A stretch of 64,000 nt of DNA from Rhodohalobacter sulfatireducens (GTDB lineage: Bacteria; Bacteroidota; Rhodothermia; Balneolales; Balneolaceae), in NCBI RefSeq assembly GCF_022012475.1, contig NZ_JAKLWS010000025.1:1-64000 (forward strand). The letters run 5' to 3'. Below, piece after piece: positions 6,357-14,821 of the stretch; within the stretch, counting starts at the first letter, position 1; each line of letters starts with the position of its first letter. Made by a program: the position numbers and the translations under genes. The notes beneath the pieces were generated by a model that did not search any database, had not been told where the DNA came from, and worked only from the letters and a program-made list of their open reading frames with translations.

Positions 6357-8096
6357 ATGAGTTTTCAAATCCAAACCTCTGGTGATAAGTATGATGTTGC
6401 AATTGTGGGATCCGGAGCCGGTGGCGGGATGGCTGCTAAGATCCTCGCTGAATCCGGTCTGTCCGTAGCGGTTTTAGAAGCCGGTGGATATTTTGATCCC
6501 GCCCAGGAAGAGTACAGGACTCAACTGCGCTGGCCATGGGAATCCCCCCGAAGAGGAGCCAGTACCGTTCGGGATTTCGGAGATTTTGATGCCGCCTGGG
6601 GAGGCTGGGAAATTGATGGTGAACCTTACACCAGAAATGATGGAACCGAATTCGACTGGTTTCGATCCCGTATGTTGGGTGGGCGAACCAATCACTGGGG
6701 ACGAATCTCGCTTCGGTTTGGTCCGGAGGATTTCAGGAGAAAAGATATTGACGGGCTGGGTGATAACTGGCCCATCGGCTACGAAGATATCAGCCCTTAC
6801 TACGACAGGGTAGATAAACTGATTGGAGTATTTGGGACGAATGAGGGATTGCCAAACGATCCTGATGGCTATTTTCTGCCCCCACCCAAGCCGAGACTTC
6901 ACGAGCTCTATATTCAAAGAGCTGCTGAACAGGCCGGAGTTCCTGTAATTCCATCACGGCTTTCTATATTAACCCGTCGGGTGAGTGAGCGCAGAGGGGC
7001 CTGTTTTTATTGCAGCCAGTGTAATCGGGCTTGCAATGCTTATGCTGATTTTTCGGCCGGTACATGCCTGGTTCAGCCAGCCATGGAACGTGGTAAAGTG
7101 GACCTCTATACCAATGCAATGGTCCGCGAAGTCACTACCAACGGCGACGGATTGGCAACCGGCGTTGTTTATATCAACAAAGAGGATATGCAGGAATACC
7201 AGGTGAAAGCTCGTACAGTTGTTTTGGGAGCCTCGGCATGTGAAACTGCTAGAATTATGCTGAACTCCAAATCAGCACAACACCCCAATGGATTGGCAAA
7301 CGGAAGTGGTGTTCTCGGTCGATATCTTCACGATTCAACAGGAACATCAAGGTCTGCAATAATTCCCGAACTGATTGATCGCAAGCGATACAATGAAGAT
7401 GGTGTGGGGGGTATGCATGTTTATACTCCCTGGTGGGGAGATAATTCACAACTCGACTTTCCGCGCGGCTATCATCTCGAATATTACGGTGGGATGGGAA
7501 TGCCGCTCTACGGTACAGGATTTGGAATGGACTCGGCGCGACAGTATATCAAAGATGAAATGGGTAACCCTTCACCCAATGGAGGCTACGGTAAAGGCCT
7601 GAAACAGGATATTCGAAAATTATACGGTTCAACAGTTGGAATTTCGGGTCGAGGTGAATGTATCGCCAGATACGACAACTATTGTGAGATCGATCCGGAT
7701 ACAGTCGATAAATACGGTATTCCCGTGCTCCGATTCAATTATACATGGAGTGAACACGAGATTAACCAGGCAAAGCATATGCATGATACATTCGAGGAGA
7801 TTTTGACCAATTTGGGTGGGATTTTGCTGGGTGATAAACCGGGCCCCGAAACCGACTATAATCTTGCGGCTCCCGGGCGAATTATCCATGAAGTTGGAAC
7901 TACAAGAATGGGAGATGATCCCTCAACATCCGTTCTGAATGAGTACTCTCAGGCTCATGAGTGTGAAAACCTGTTTGTGGTGGATGCCGGAAGTTTTGTA
8001 TCGCAGGCGGATAAAAATCCAACATGGACCATCATGGCACTTTCCTGGAGGACCTCGGATTACATTGTCGATCAAATGGAAAAAGGAAATCTCTAA
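6357..8096 (+). CDS. GMC-family FAD-dependent oxidoreductase, large subunit
   Basis: A 579-residue flavoprotein of the glucose-methanol-choline family. The FAD-binding loop VGSGAGGG is at 17-24, with the acidic end of the second strand at EAGG near 41. A Cys-rich stretch (ACFYCSQCNRAC, about 215-226) and the C-terminal KNPTWT catalytic segment resemble gluconate 2-dehydrogenase-type large subunits, which oxidise polyols or sugars and pass electrons to the respiratory chain. No signal peptide is visible. Export with the Tat-targeted partner (8108-8842, 11 bp downstream) is the usual arrangement. The substrate cannot be told from the sequence. Possible sugar control is suggested by the LacI-like palindrome upstream. 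Confidence 0.88.
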   Translation: MSFQIQTSGDKYDVAIVGSGAGGGMAAKILAESGLSVAVLEAGGYFDPAQEEYRTQLRWPWESPRRGASTVRDFGDFDAAWGGWEIDGEPYTRNDGTEFDWFRSRMLGGRTNHWGRISLRFGPEDFRRKDIDGLGDNWPIGYEDISPYYDRVDKLIGVFGTNEGLPNDPDGYFLPPPKPRLHELYIQRAAEQAGVPVIPSRLSILTRRVSERRGACFYCSQCNRACNAYADFSAGTCLVQPAMERGKVDLYTNAMVREVTTNGDGLATGVVYINKEDMQEYQVKARTVVLGASACETARIMLNSKSAQHPNGLANGSGVLGRYLHDSTGTSRSAIIPELIDRKRYNEDGVGGMHVYTPWWGDNSQLDFPRGYHLEYYGGMGMPLYGTGFGMDSARQYIKDEMGNPSPNGGYGKGLKQDIRKLYGSTVGISGRGECIARYDNYCEIDPDTVDKYGIPVLRFNYTWSEHEINQAKHMHDTFEEILTNLGGILLGDKPGPETDYNLAAPGRIIHEVGTTRMGDDPSTSVLNEYSQAHECENLFVVDAGSFVSQADKNPTWTIMALSWRTSDYIVDQMEKGNL

Positions 8097-8107
8097 TCAA
8101 CAGAATT

Positions 8108-8842
8108 ATGGACAGAAGAGAACATCTTAAATTATTATTAGCAGGCGGAGCGGGAGCTGCACTTTTCATGTCAAGTTCCTGTACTCCGGAAGATCAACGA
8201 CGAAGTGAAGAGATTATCGCCGAAAATGGCGGTGGGCCGGGATATGGCCGGACGGAAGAAGAAGAGGAGAGAGATGCCCGTTTGAGGTCGGAAACATTTT
8301 TTACCGATCATGAAATGGCTACAGTTGCCGTTTTAGCGGATATCATTATACCAGCAGATGAAGAATCGGGAAGTGCGACTGACGCCGGAGTACCTGACTT
8401 TATCGAGTTTATGATGAAAGATTACCCGCCGTTCCAAAACCCAACGCGTGGCGGTTTGATGTGGCTGGATAGTCAGTGTAATGAACGATTTGGAAGCAGA
8501 TTCGTCGACTGTACTGAAGAAGAACGGATAGAGATGGTGGACCTGATCGCCTGGCCCGATGATGCCGATCCTGATATGATGTATGGAGTTCGATTTTTTA
8601 ACCGGATGCGTGATCTCGTTTCAACAGGATTTTTTACTTCTGAGATGGGAGTTGAGTACATGGACTACAAAGGAAATACGCCCGGTTTTTGGGATGGCGT
8701 ACCACAGGAAGTTCTGGAAGAACACGGCTTTTCCTATGACGAAGAGATGATGGATAAATACATCAAAGAGGAGGAGCGGTACGTATTAGCTGAGTGGGAC
8801 GAAGATGGAAATGTGATCAATCGATCCGGGGATAGCGGGTAG
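8108..8842 (+). CDS. Gluconate 2-dehydrogenase subunit 3-like lipoprotein, Tat-exported
   Basis: A 244-residue partner of the GMC protein. I start it at the ATG at 8108, 11 bp after the GMC stop. A longer frame beginning inside the GMC gene would bury the export signal. The N-terminus MDRREHLKLLLAGGAGAALF is a twin-arginine signal, followed by a lipobox-like SSSC with Cys25. The body carries the subunit-3 hallmark VLADIIIPADE near residue 80 and is strongly acidic. In homologous dehydrogenases this small subunit is needed for Tat export and assembly of the flavoprotein. The combination of Tat signal and lipobox implies the complex is tethered to a membrane in the periplasm. Confidence 0.82.
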   Translation: MDRREHLKLLLAGGAGAALFMSSSCTPEDQRRSEEIIAENGGGPGYGRTEEEEERDARLRSETFFTDHEMATVAVLADIIIPADEESGSATDAGVPDFIEFMMKDYPPFQNPTRGGLMWLDSQCNERFGSRFVDCTEEERIEMVDLIAWPDDADPDMMYGVRFFNRMRDLVSTGFFTSEMGVEYMDYKGNTPGFWDGVPQEVLEEHGFSYDEEMMDKYIKEEERYVLAEWDEDGNVINRSGDSG

Positions 8843-8852
8843 TTTTTTTGAT

Positions 8853-8869
8853 AGTAGAAGCGGAGCTTC
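8853..8869. repeat. Dispersed 17-bp repeat, copy 2
   Basis: Identical to 233-249 (AGTAGAAGCGGAGCTTC). It starts 10 bp after the stop of the subunit-3 gene and just before the tandem array. Confidence 0.6.
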
Positions 8870-8873
8870 ATAC

Positions 8874-8936
8874 TAGGTGTAGTAGGTGTAGTAGGTGTAG
8901 TAGGTGTAGTAGGCGTAGTAGGCGTAGTAGGCGTAG
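8874..8936. repeat. Tandem array of seven 9-bp units
   Basis: Four copies of TAGGTGTAG (8874-8909) are followed by three copies of TAGGCGTAG (8910-8936), all without interruption. The single T-to-C difference is sorted into two blocks, as expected from slippage within each block. The array runs into the hairpin at 8935-8953. It is non-coding and has no spacer structure, so it is not CRISPR. Confidence 0.9.
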
Positions 8937-8953
8937 CGAAGGAGACCTTCGCT
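8935..8953. repeat. 8-3-8 mini-hairpin
   Basis: AGCGAAGG-AGA-CCTTCGCT is a perfect 8-bp stem with a three-base loop, overlapping the last two bases of the tandem array. No T-run follows, so it is not a standard terminator. It has the same geometry as hairpins at 29, 20303, 38830, 43268 and 43387. Confidence 0.6.
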
Positions 8954-9172
8954 AATCAACAAACCTGACAGCACCTACCGGATCTGTCAGCGTTATATGT
9001 CAAAGACAATTGCCTTCAAAGCTAAGATGAGATCGGAAAAGGCACCTAGCAAGATGTCAATTCGCTAAACACGTTTAGACTTTTGCAACAAGTAAGAATA
9101 TAAATTACCGTCTGCTTTAGCTTACGGTTAGAGAAGATTCACAATTAGTGGCTTCAGCCCCATTCTTCACGA

Positions 9173-10216
9173 TCACCCTTCAGATCTTCTCACCCGAATG
9201 CCATACGCCTCTTGTGGGTTTTGAATTAGAAGCTGATTGATCTCCTCATTCGAAAAACCTCTCTCTTTCAGTTCCGGAATCAAGCTTTCAAAAATATCGG
9301 TGTAGCTCCTGAAGTCTCCTCCGTTTTCGGTATCCGCTTCGTAAAACCCGGCATCATGTGAGATTAGGACCTGGTTCAGAAAACCAGCTTCTTTGAGTTC
9401 TTCAATTCGATCTGCAGTCCACTCAATATTTCCGCCGTCATTGCCTTCATCATTTACATTATCAAGAGAGATCCATGCACCCTCTGCAGCAGCCTCTAAA
9501 TTCCCTTCAAGAGTACCTGATTGGGCATGAGTCCAAACCCACGCTGCAGGAGATACACCGCTGCTGGTCAAGCGTTCAACTTGCTCAAGAGCAGGAACAT
9601 CCCCGATCGTGTGTGAAGTAATGGTCAGCCCTGTTTCGAGATGAGTTTTGATGGCTGCATCTACAATTTTTTGGTGCAGATTAGAAAGTGGTTGCTCACT
9701 CCCGACAGAAATTTTCATGAAGCCCGGCCGTATGTCACTTCCTTCAATACCGTTTTCAAACTCATCAATCCAGATTTCAGCAATTTCATCCGAACTGTTC
9801 TCGTAAGCTAACTGAGGCATAAAGTTATTATCAACTGCCCCGTAAAAACCGGTGTTGGTAACCACGTTTAATCCGGATTGGTCAGAAAGTTCAGCGAGAA
9901 TAAACGGGTCTCTACCGAGATAGGCAGGACTCAAATCAAAAAAGGTATTGAGACCCAACTCTTTAACTTCCAGCAAGTAGGGGAGAACCCTTTCCACTAC
10001 ATCTTCACGATCCCAGCGGTGGTAGCCGGTACTGTCCGCCCCAATCCAATCAACCATTACATGTTCGTGGACAAGCGTGGTATCCATTTCTGAAGCATTG
10101 ATTGGGCCTTTTACAGTCATGATCGTTCGCCCCTCATCTGCAGAATCTGACGTACAGGAGAAGCCGGTGATCAAAGCTGCGATAAGAACGGGTAGAAGAA
10201 GTCTGTTTGAGTGCAT
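9173..10216 (-). CDS. Phosphotriesterase-family metal hydrolase, lipoprotein
   Basis: A 347-residue amidohydrolase-superfamily protein of the phosphotriesterase (PHP/PTE) branch. The signal peptide ends in a lipobox (LITGFSC, Cys21), so it is probably anchored in the periplasm. The binuclear metal ligands of the family can be placed: His50 and His52 in HEH, a candidate carbamylated Lys168 in GFMKISVGS, His202 in TSHT, His230 in VWTHAQ and Asp288 in SHDAG. Family members hydrolyse lactones or phosphoesters, and which applies is unknown. It is followed on the opposite side by the PBP1A gene in the same orientation, 91 bp apart, with a terminator-like inverted repeat between them, so it is probably transcribed alone. 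Confidence 0.85.
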   Translation of the reverse strand: MHSNRLLLPVLIAALITGFSCTSDSADEGRTIMTVKGPINASEMDTTLVHEHVMVDWIGADSTGYHRWDREDVVERVLPYLLEVKELGLNTFFDLSPAYLGRDPFILAELSDQSGLNVVTNTGFYGAVDNNFMPQLAYENSSDEIAEIWIDEFENGIEGSDIRPGFMKISVGSEQPLSNLHQKIVDAAIKTHLETGLTITSHTIGDVPALEQVERLTSSGVSPAAWVWTHAQSGTLEGNLEAAAEGAWISLDNVNDEGNDGGNIEWTADRIEELKEAGFLNQVLISHDAGFYEADTENGGDFRSYTDIFESLIPELKERGFSNEEINQLLIQNPQEAYGIRVRRSEG

Positions 10217-10242
10217 GATTGAAATATTGGAATTTGAAGTCT

Positions 10243-10309
10243 AAAAAATAACTCCTATCAAATTAATACTTCAATCGGAAATAGCAATACTTTTAAATAG
10301 GAGATATTT
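10243..10309 (-). terminator. Inverted repeat behind the PBP1A gene, probable terminator
   Basis: Arms 10246-10258 and 10297-10309 match at 12 of 13 positions, and the right arm abuts the PBP1A stop codon. On the minus strand the hairpin is followed by a run of T (10243-10249). The spacer of 38 bases is long for a standard terminator. Confidence 0.45.
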
Positions 10310-12653
10310 AGTTATCTGAATTACTTTCATCATCATCTTTTGTAAAAATGCTGCGTATTCTCCCAAAAATTGATTTTTTCTCTTCATCATCTTTTACAAC
10401 AGGTTCGTCATCATCCCGACCCTGGAAAAAATCCTTGAGACGGTCACTGAGCTTATCAGGCCGAAAATCCGGACAGTTCAAACGGTAAGACAAGCTGGTT
10501 TGGTTCGAGTAAAAACGGTCTGCCTGTTCAAGCTCAGGGTAGTCTTGGATATTTTGAAGAAAACGACCCACAATGGGAAGAGCTGTCTGTGATGCATATC
10601 CCATAGAGCCATCAAACCGAACCCGGTAGTTCCATCCGCCGACCCACGTACCAAATACCATTTCGGGTGTCATGCCCACAAACCATCCATCGGTGTAATT
10701 TTGGGTGGTTCCGGTTTTTCCGGCGAGTGCATGATCAATTCCAAACCTGGATCGAAGCCTGTAACCGGTTCCCTCATTCACAACTTTTTCAAGCATTCGA
10801 ACCATAGTGGCTGCCGTTCGGGGTGAGAGAGAGTTATCATCCATAGCTGACGCCACCTGCTCATTGTACCCGGGAGTTTCATTTTCGGGCTGATAAATCA
10901 CTTCCCCCTGGGCATTTTTTATGGATGTAATCAAAATGGGAGTTGCCGGTCGGCCCTCATTTAAAAAGGAGGTGTAGGAGGTGACCAGTTCCATCAGGGA
11001 AACTTCAGCTGTTCCCAATGCGATAGAGGGTTCTGACGGTATATACGATTGAATTCCCATTTTTTGTGCGGTGCTTTGGACTTCCGGAATACCGGTATCC
11101 ATCAGAAGATCCACTGCAATTGTGTTGTAGGAATTCGCCAGCGCTGCTGATATTGAATATCGTCCGCCATACTCATCGGCATGGTTTCTGGGGGTCCACT
11201 CTTCATACTCTTCGTAAGTAGTAAGAATATTTCTTCGATAATCGCAGGGACGCATTCCCGATTCAAGAGCAGCTGCATAGACGATCGGTTTGAAGGCCGA
11301 GCCCACTTGTCTTTTCGATTTTACATGATCGTACTTAAAATGTTTATGATTGATTCCGCCAACCCAGGCCACTACATGTCCGTTTTGAGGTTTCATCGCC
11401 AAAAACCCAGAATTCAGAAAGGATAAATAATGTTTCAAAGAATCATACGGTGCAACTGATCTCTGTTCATATCCATCCCATGTAAAGAGCTCCATTTGTC
11501 TTGGAGTGTGTAGAACACTGTCGATTTCGGAGTCCGTTCGGCCTGCATTCTTTAACTGTTCGTACTGGTCCGTTTGTCTCCATGCATAATGAATAGTCGA
11601 ATCATTTCTATCTGCAAAGATGGGACTGCGTTCAATTTGGCGATTGAGAAAATCCTGTAGCTCCTTCATTTGTGCATCCACAGCTTTTTCAGCCGCTATT
11701 TGTACTCTCGAATCAACCGTGGTTTGGATCTCAAGGCCATCTGTATAGAGGTTATATTTTTTTCCATCTGAACCGGTTCTTGATTCAAGTATTCTCGACA
11801 CCTCTTGCCGAATGTGTTCTCGAAAATAGGGGGCAGGTCCTTCATTGGAGGTGATACGAGTATAGGTCAATTGCGTAGGCAGAGCCATCACCGAATCTGC
11901 AACTTCTGAAGATAGGTTTCCATATCTCACCATTTGATTGAGGACTACATTACGTCTCTCTTTAGCTCTTTCGGGATGATTTTTAGGGTTATACCAGGAG
12001 GTCCCCTTCAGCATGCCTGTTAGCGTAGCGGCTTCCTGCAGATTCAGGTCGGAGGCATCCTTGCCAAAAAATCGAAGGGCAGCCATCTCAACACCGTAAA
12101 TTTCCTCTCCAAAAGAGACGCTGTTCAGGTAGAGGGATAGAATCTTCTCTTTTGAGTACACCCGTTCCAGTCTTCGAGCGATAATCATCTCTCTGAATTT
12201 ATCCCCTACAAGGTGAAACCAACCGGTTTCATCCCTCGGATAGAGATTTTTTGCAAGCTGTTGGGTGAGAGTACTTCCACCGCCGGTGTCCTGACCTAAT
12301 AAAATGGTTTTAAAAAGAACACGGGCAAGTGCTCGTTCATCAATACCGTTATGTTCATAAAAACGTGCATCCTCTACAGCAATCAGGGCCCGTGTCATTA
12401 ACGGGTTGATCTCCTCGAGGGATACTTCCGTTCGGTTTTGCAGGTAATAGGTACCAAGAAGTTTTCCATCAGAGGAGAATACCTGGGAGGCCTCGTAATT
12501 TTGAATGGATGAGAGTTCGTCCGTTCCGGGAACAGGGCCAAAATAGCCACCGTAAACCATAGATATAAAAATAATGACAAGAGCCAGTGGCAAGGCACAA
12601 AAACCAATGAGAATTCGCTTTTTGGTTTTACTCAAATTGATCTGTTTATTCAC
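10308..12653 (-). CDS. mrcA: Bifunctional penicillin-binding protein 1A
   Basis: A 781-residue class A PBP. A short cytoplasmic head and one membrane helix (about 13-34) lead into a GT51 glycosyltransferase domain with catalytic Glu94 in EDARFYEHNG and the GGSTLTQQLAKNLY helix. The transpeptidase domain has the serine motif SAFK near residue 452, SYN near 508 and KTGTTQNYTDGW near 643. It polymerises lipid II and cross-links peptidoglycan at the outer face of the inner membrane. The C-terminus is a charged tail rich in Asp, Glu and Lys (from about 738). No partner gene is adjacent. An LpoA-like candidate activator lies elsewhere in the window at 35264-36955. Confidence 0.95.
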   Translation of the reverse strand: MNKQINLSKTKKRILIGFCALPLALVIIFISMVYGGYFGPVPGTDELSSIQNYEASQVFSSDGKLLGTYYLQNRTEVSLEEINPLMTRALIAVEDARFYEHNGIDERALARVLFKTILLGQDTGGGSTLTQQLAKNLYPRDETGWFHLVGDKFREMIIARRLERVYSKEKILSLYLNSVSFGEEIYGVEMAALRFFGKDASDLNLQEAATLTGMLKGTSWYNPKNHPERAKERRNVVLNQMVRYGNLSSEVADSVMALPTQLTYTRITSNEGPAPYFREHIRQEVSRILESRTGSDGKKYNLYTDGLEIQTTVDSRVQIAAEKAVDAQMKELQDFLNRQIERSPIFADRNDSTIHYAWRQTDQYEQLKNAGRTDSEIDSVLHTPRQMELFTWDGYEQRSVAPYDSLKHYLSFLNSGFLAMKPQNGHVVAWVGGINHKHFKYDHVKSKRQVGSAFKPIVYAAALESGMRPCDYRRNILTTYEEYEEWTPRNHADEYGGRYSISAALANSYNTIAVDLLMDTGIPEVQSTAQKMGIQSYIPSEPSIALGTAEVSLMELVTSYTSFLNEGRPATPILITSIKNAQGEVIYQPENETPGYNEQVASAMDDNSLSPRTAATMVRMLEKVVNEGTGYRLRSRFGIDHALAGKTGTTQNYTDGWFVGMTPEMVFGTWVGGWNYRVRFDGSMGYASQTALPIVGRFLQNIQDYPELEQADRFYSNQTSLSYRLNCPDFRPDKLSDRLKDFFQGRDDDEPVVKDDEEKKSIFGRIRSIFTKDDDESNSDN

Positions 12654-12823
12654 CGATAAATTAGTATAAGTTCTTTAGAAAAAGAGTGTCTGAAGATAAT
12701 TTATACAACGTTCAGATAAATCAGTTCCATTCAAAAATTCTAAGGTTTCAAATGTTCAACATTCCGTTGAAAACCATATATTTGCAGCCGAACAATTTTA
12801 AAAATTAATCAGAAGATACCACT

Positions 12824-13258
12824 ATGCCGAAAGCAATCATAAAAACTGAGAAAGGAGACATGAAAGTAAACTTCTTCTCTGAAGACGCTCCCAATACGGT
12901 TGATAATTTTGTAGCACTTTCAAATAAAGGATTTTACGATGGGCTTACGTTTCATCGTGTTATCCAGGATTTTGTGATCCAGGGCGGATGCCCCAAAGGA
13001 GACGGTTCCGGTGGGCCCGGATACTCCATCGACTGCGAACTGGATGGCGAGAATCAATACCACGAGCGAGGGGTGTTATCGATGGCTCATGCCGGACGAA
13101 ATACAGGCGGCTCCCAATTCTTCATCTGCCATAGTCGAAAAAACACTGCTCACCTCGACGGAAATCACACTGTATTCGGAAAAGTTGTAGATGGACTGGA
13201 TGTGATTGATGAGATTGAGCAGGGAGATAGGATTGAAGCGATCGAGATTGTTGAATAA
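12824..13258 (+). CDS. ppiB: Peptidyl-prolyl cis-trans isomerase, cyclophilin type
   Basis: A 144-residue single-domain cyclophilin without signal peptide, so cytoplasmic. The family core is intact: [13 protein letters not shown] (active-site Arg and Phe, about 45-57), GTGxGGPGYS-like [10 protein letters not shown], then [15 protein letters not shown] and the late [12 protein letters not shown]. It catalyses proline isomerisation during protein folding. It is transcribed alone. A strong hairpin begins 11 bp after its stop, and the following 200 bp are unusually rich in inverted repeats. Confidence 0.94.
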   Translation: MPKAIIKTEKGDMKVNFFSEDAPNTVDNFVALSNKGFYDGLTFHRVIQDFVIQGGCPKGDGSGGPGYSIDCELDGENQYHERGVLSMAHAGRNTGGSQFFICHSRKNTAHLDGNHTVFGKVVDGLDVIDEIEQGDRIEAIEIVE

Positions 13259-13269
13259 AAGAAAGTGCG

Positions 13270-13304
13270 AGATCCGCGAAGTCTTTTTGAAACTTCGCGG
13301 ATCT
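13270..13304 (+). terminator. Strong hairpin behind ppiB
   Basis: AGATCCGCGAAGT (13270-13282) and ACTTCGCGGATCT (13292-13304) are perfectly complementary, with a 9-base loop. It sits 11 bp after the ppiB stop, where a terminator is expected. No clear T-run follows, so it may act as a 3' end stabiliser. The CGCGAAGT motif also occurs at 22017 and, as CACGAAGT, at 38598. Confidence 0.55.
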
Positions 13305-13327
13305 TGTAAAGAAGTTTACTTATTTCT

Positions 13328-13422
13328 AAACATGGTATGTCTGATCAGCGGCTTTAATTTAACAAATTCCATAATGATTGTTAGGAGAGTTGTGGAAATC
13401 TTGCAAGAGACATACCATGTTT
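13328..13422. repeat. Perfect 15-bp inverted repeat, 65-bp spacer
   Basis: Arms AAACATGGTATGTCT (13328-13342) and AGACATACCATGTTT (13408-13422) are exact reverse complements. No gene lies between. It is the second of three consecutive inverted repeats between ppiB and the DUF445 gene. Confidence 0.7.
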
Positions 13423-13434
13423 TCTCGTTACTCA

Positions 13435-13497
13435 AGTCATCGGATGAGTATTCAATTAGGATATCATGTAAAAGCTGAATAGACTCATCCGATGACT
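13435..13497. repeat. Perfect 15-bp inverted repeat next to DUF445 stop
   Basis: Arms AGTCATCGGATGAGT (13435-13449) and ACTCATCCGATGACT (13483-13497) are exact reverse complements, with further pairing ATTCA/TGAAT inside. The right arm lies 7 bp from the end of the leftward DUF445 gene, so it may also be that gene's transcript end. Confidence 0.65.
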
Positions 13498-13504
13498 CCT
13501 TGAT

Positions 13505-14635
13505 CTACTGATACAACCACCAGTCGATCAGGTAAACTGCTCCGAATATAATACTCAGTCCAATTAAGCTGATAATCGGTTCCCATATCACAAATCCACC
13601 AATCGTCCCCAAAACAGCACCGAGATACTGAATAGTCTTCAGCTGTTCGTTGGTGGCATTGCGAATCATCATTTCGAGGCGCTGCTCATCATATTTTTGG
13701 AGATTTTCCTCCACCAAATTCTGCACATTAAGCTGGTTAATCAGTTTATAGAGAAGAAGCGTGATGACCTCGTCAATCTTGTCACTGTTGCGGTGGATCT
13801 TTTCAGGGAACTCATCTAGGTACTCTTCAATGTACCCGATATTTCGCTCTGCGGTGACCGGTAATCGCTCTAACAGGTTATTGATGAACTGGTGGAGTGT
13901 TTGACCACTGAGAAACGAATACGTTTTTAAAGCAGCTTTTTCCAGTGCCCGGTTCTGTAGTGCATCCTCAATTTCCAATAAAATGTGATCGGAAACTTTC
14001 TTTCGGAATTCAGGATTTTGAACCATAGAGTCAATGTACTCGAGTAACCAGGTTTTTAAATCTTTCCGAAAATCTTCCCGTTCGGTAATCTGCTCAATAT
14101 GATCTATCGCCTGTAGTCGGTAGTGGCTAATCGCCTTCGATTCCCGAATTTTCTGTTTGATTAGTTCCGGGTTGATAAGATCTTCCGAAACAGCATGCGA
14201 GAGTCGATATGCAATCCGATCCTTGTGTGCGGGAACCAATCCCTGCCCAAGCAGTGGCCGTTTCTTCACCGGCCTGAAAAGCATTGTAATGGCAATCCAG
14301 TTGGTCAGGAAACCGATCATACCACTAACGGAGATGATGCGTATGATCCCTTCAAATTGGAGAGAAAGGCCGAAAATCTCAGCTCCGAATCCCTGGAAAT
14401 CCCAAAGGAACGAGAACGCAAACAGGGCACAAAGAATCCAGGGAATCGGTTTTAAAACTTGAAGAATCGGTAATTTTGCAATCGTGGGAGCAGATGTAGC
14501 CCGGATATCTTTAGAGGTACTGCCGGAATCAAACTCAAGATACTTGGAGATGATCTCCCCGAGTTTTTTAAAATGACTCTCTTCCCCGGATGAATCCGTA
14601 TTCGTAGTCACAGGTTTTTTTTCTTCTACTTCCAT
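13505..14635 (-). CDS. DUF445 family membrane protein
   Basis: A 376-residue membrane protein of the DUF445 (YheB/YjiN-like) family. Two hydrophobic helices lie at about 62-108, followed by the family signature GFLTNWIAITMLFRPVKKRP and GLVPAHKDRIAYRLSH. A long helical, charged central part (150-335) precedes one or two helices at the C-terminus. Function is unknown; the family is linked to membrane or envelope integrity only loosely. The first 45 residues are a soluble, charged head. It stands alone, between an inverted-repeat-rich region and the topoisomerase-like gene 186 bp upstream. Confidence 0.85.
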   Translation of the reverse strand: MEVEEKKPVTTNTDSSGEESHFKKLGEIISKYLEFDSGSTSKDIRATSAPTIAKLPILQVLKPIPWILCALFAFSFLWDFQGFGAEIFGLSLQFEGIIRIISVSGMIGFLTNWIAITMLFRPVKKRPLLGQGLVPAHKDRIAYRLSHAVSEDLINPELIKQKIRESKAISHYRLQAIDHIEQITEREDFRKDLKTWLLEYIDSMVQNPEFRKKVSDHILLEIEDALQNRALEKAALKTYSFLSGQTLHQFINNLLERLPVTAERNIGYIEEYLDEFPEKIHRNSDKIDEVITLLLYKLINQLNVQNLVEENLQKYDEQRLEMMIRNATNEQLKTIQYLGAVLGTIGGFVIWEPIISLIGLSIIFGAVYLIDWWLYQ

Positions 14636-14821
14636 CGGTTGATAGACATCTTATAGATCAAATATTTATAAAAGTATTCGCGCGAGCATCCTCGCTCAAC
14701 GATCCTTTAGCGTAGTTGACTCACTCGTGCCCGTAATGAGGGCATAAACATGGTGTAAAGCAAGTTAGCTCCTTGAATCAACTTCTGTTAACACTTTCGC
14801 CCTTCGTAGGGGAATTTCTCA

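Larger units (their letters stand above)
8843..9172. other. Intergenic region with tandem and palindromic repeats
   Basis: This 330-bp gap contains copy 2 of the 17-bp repeat, the 9-bp tandem array and an 8-3-8 hairpin. The part from 8954 to 9172 shows nothing I can name, and no gene is seen. Confidence 0.7.

Noticed and set aside
8874-8936. CRISPR array
   Set aside because: Units are contiguous 9-mers without spacers, and no cas gene is present.
13206-13478. 90-codon forward frame behind ppiB
   Set aside because: It starts inside ppiB in another frame and crosses the inverted repeats. No homology-like pattern is seen.
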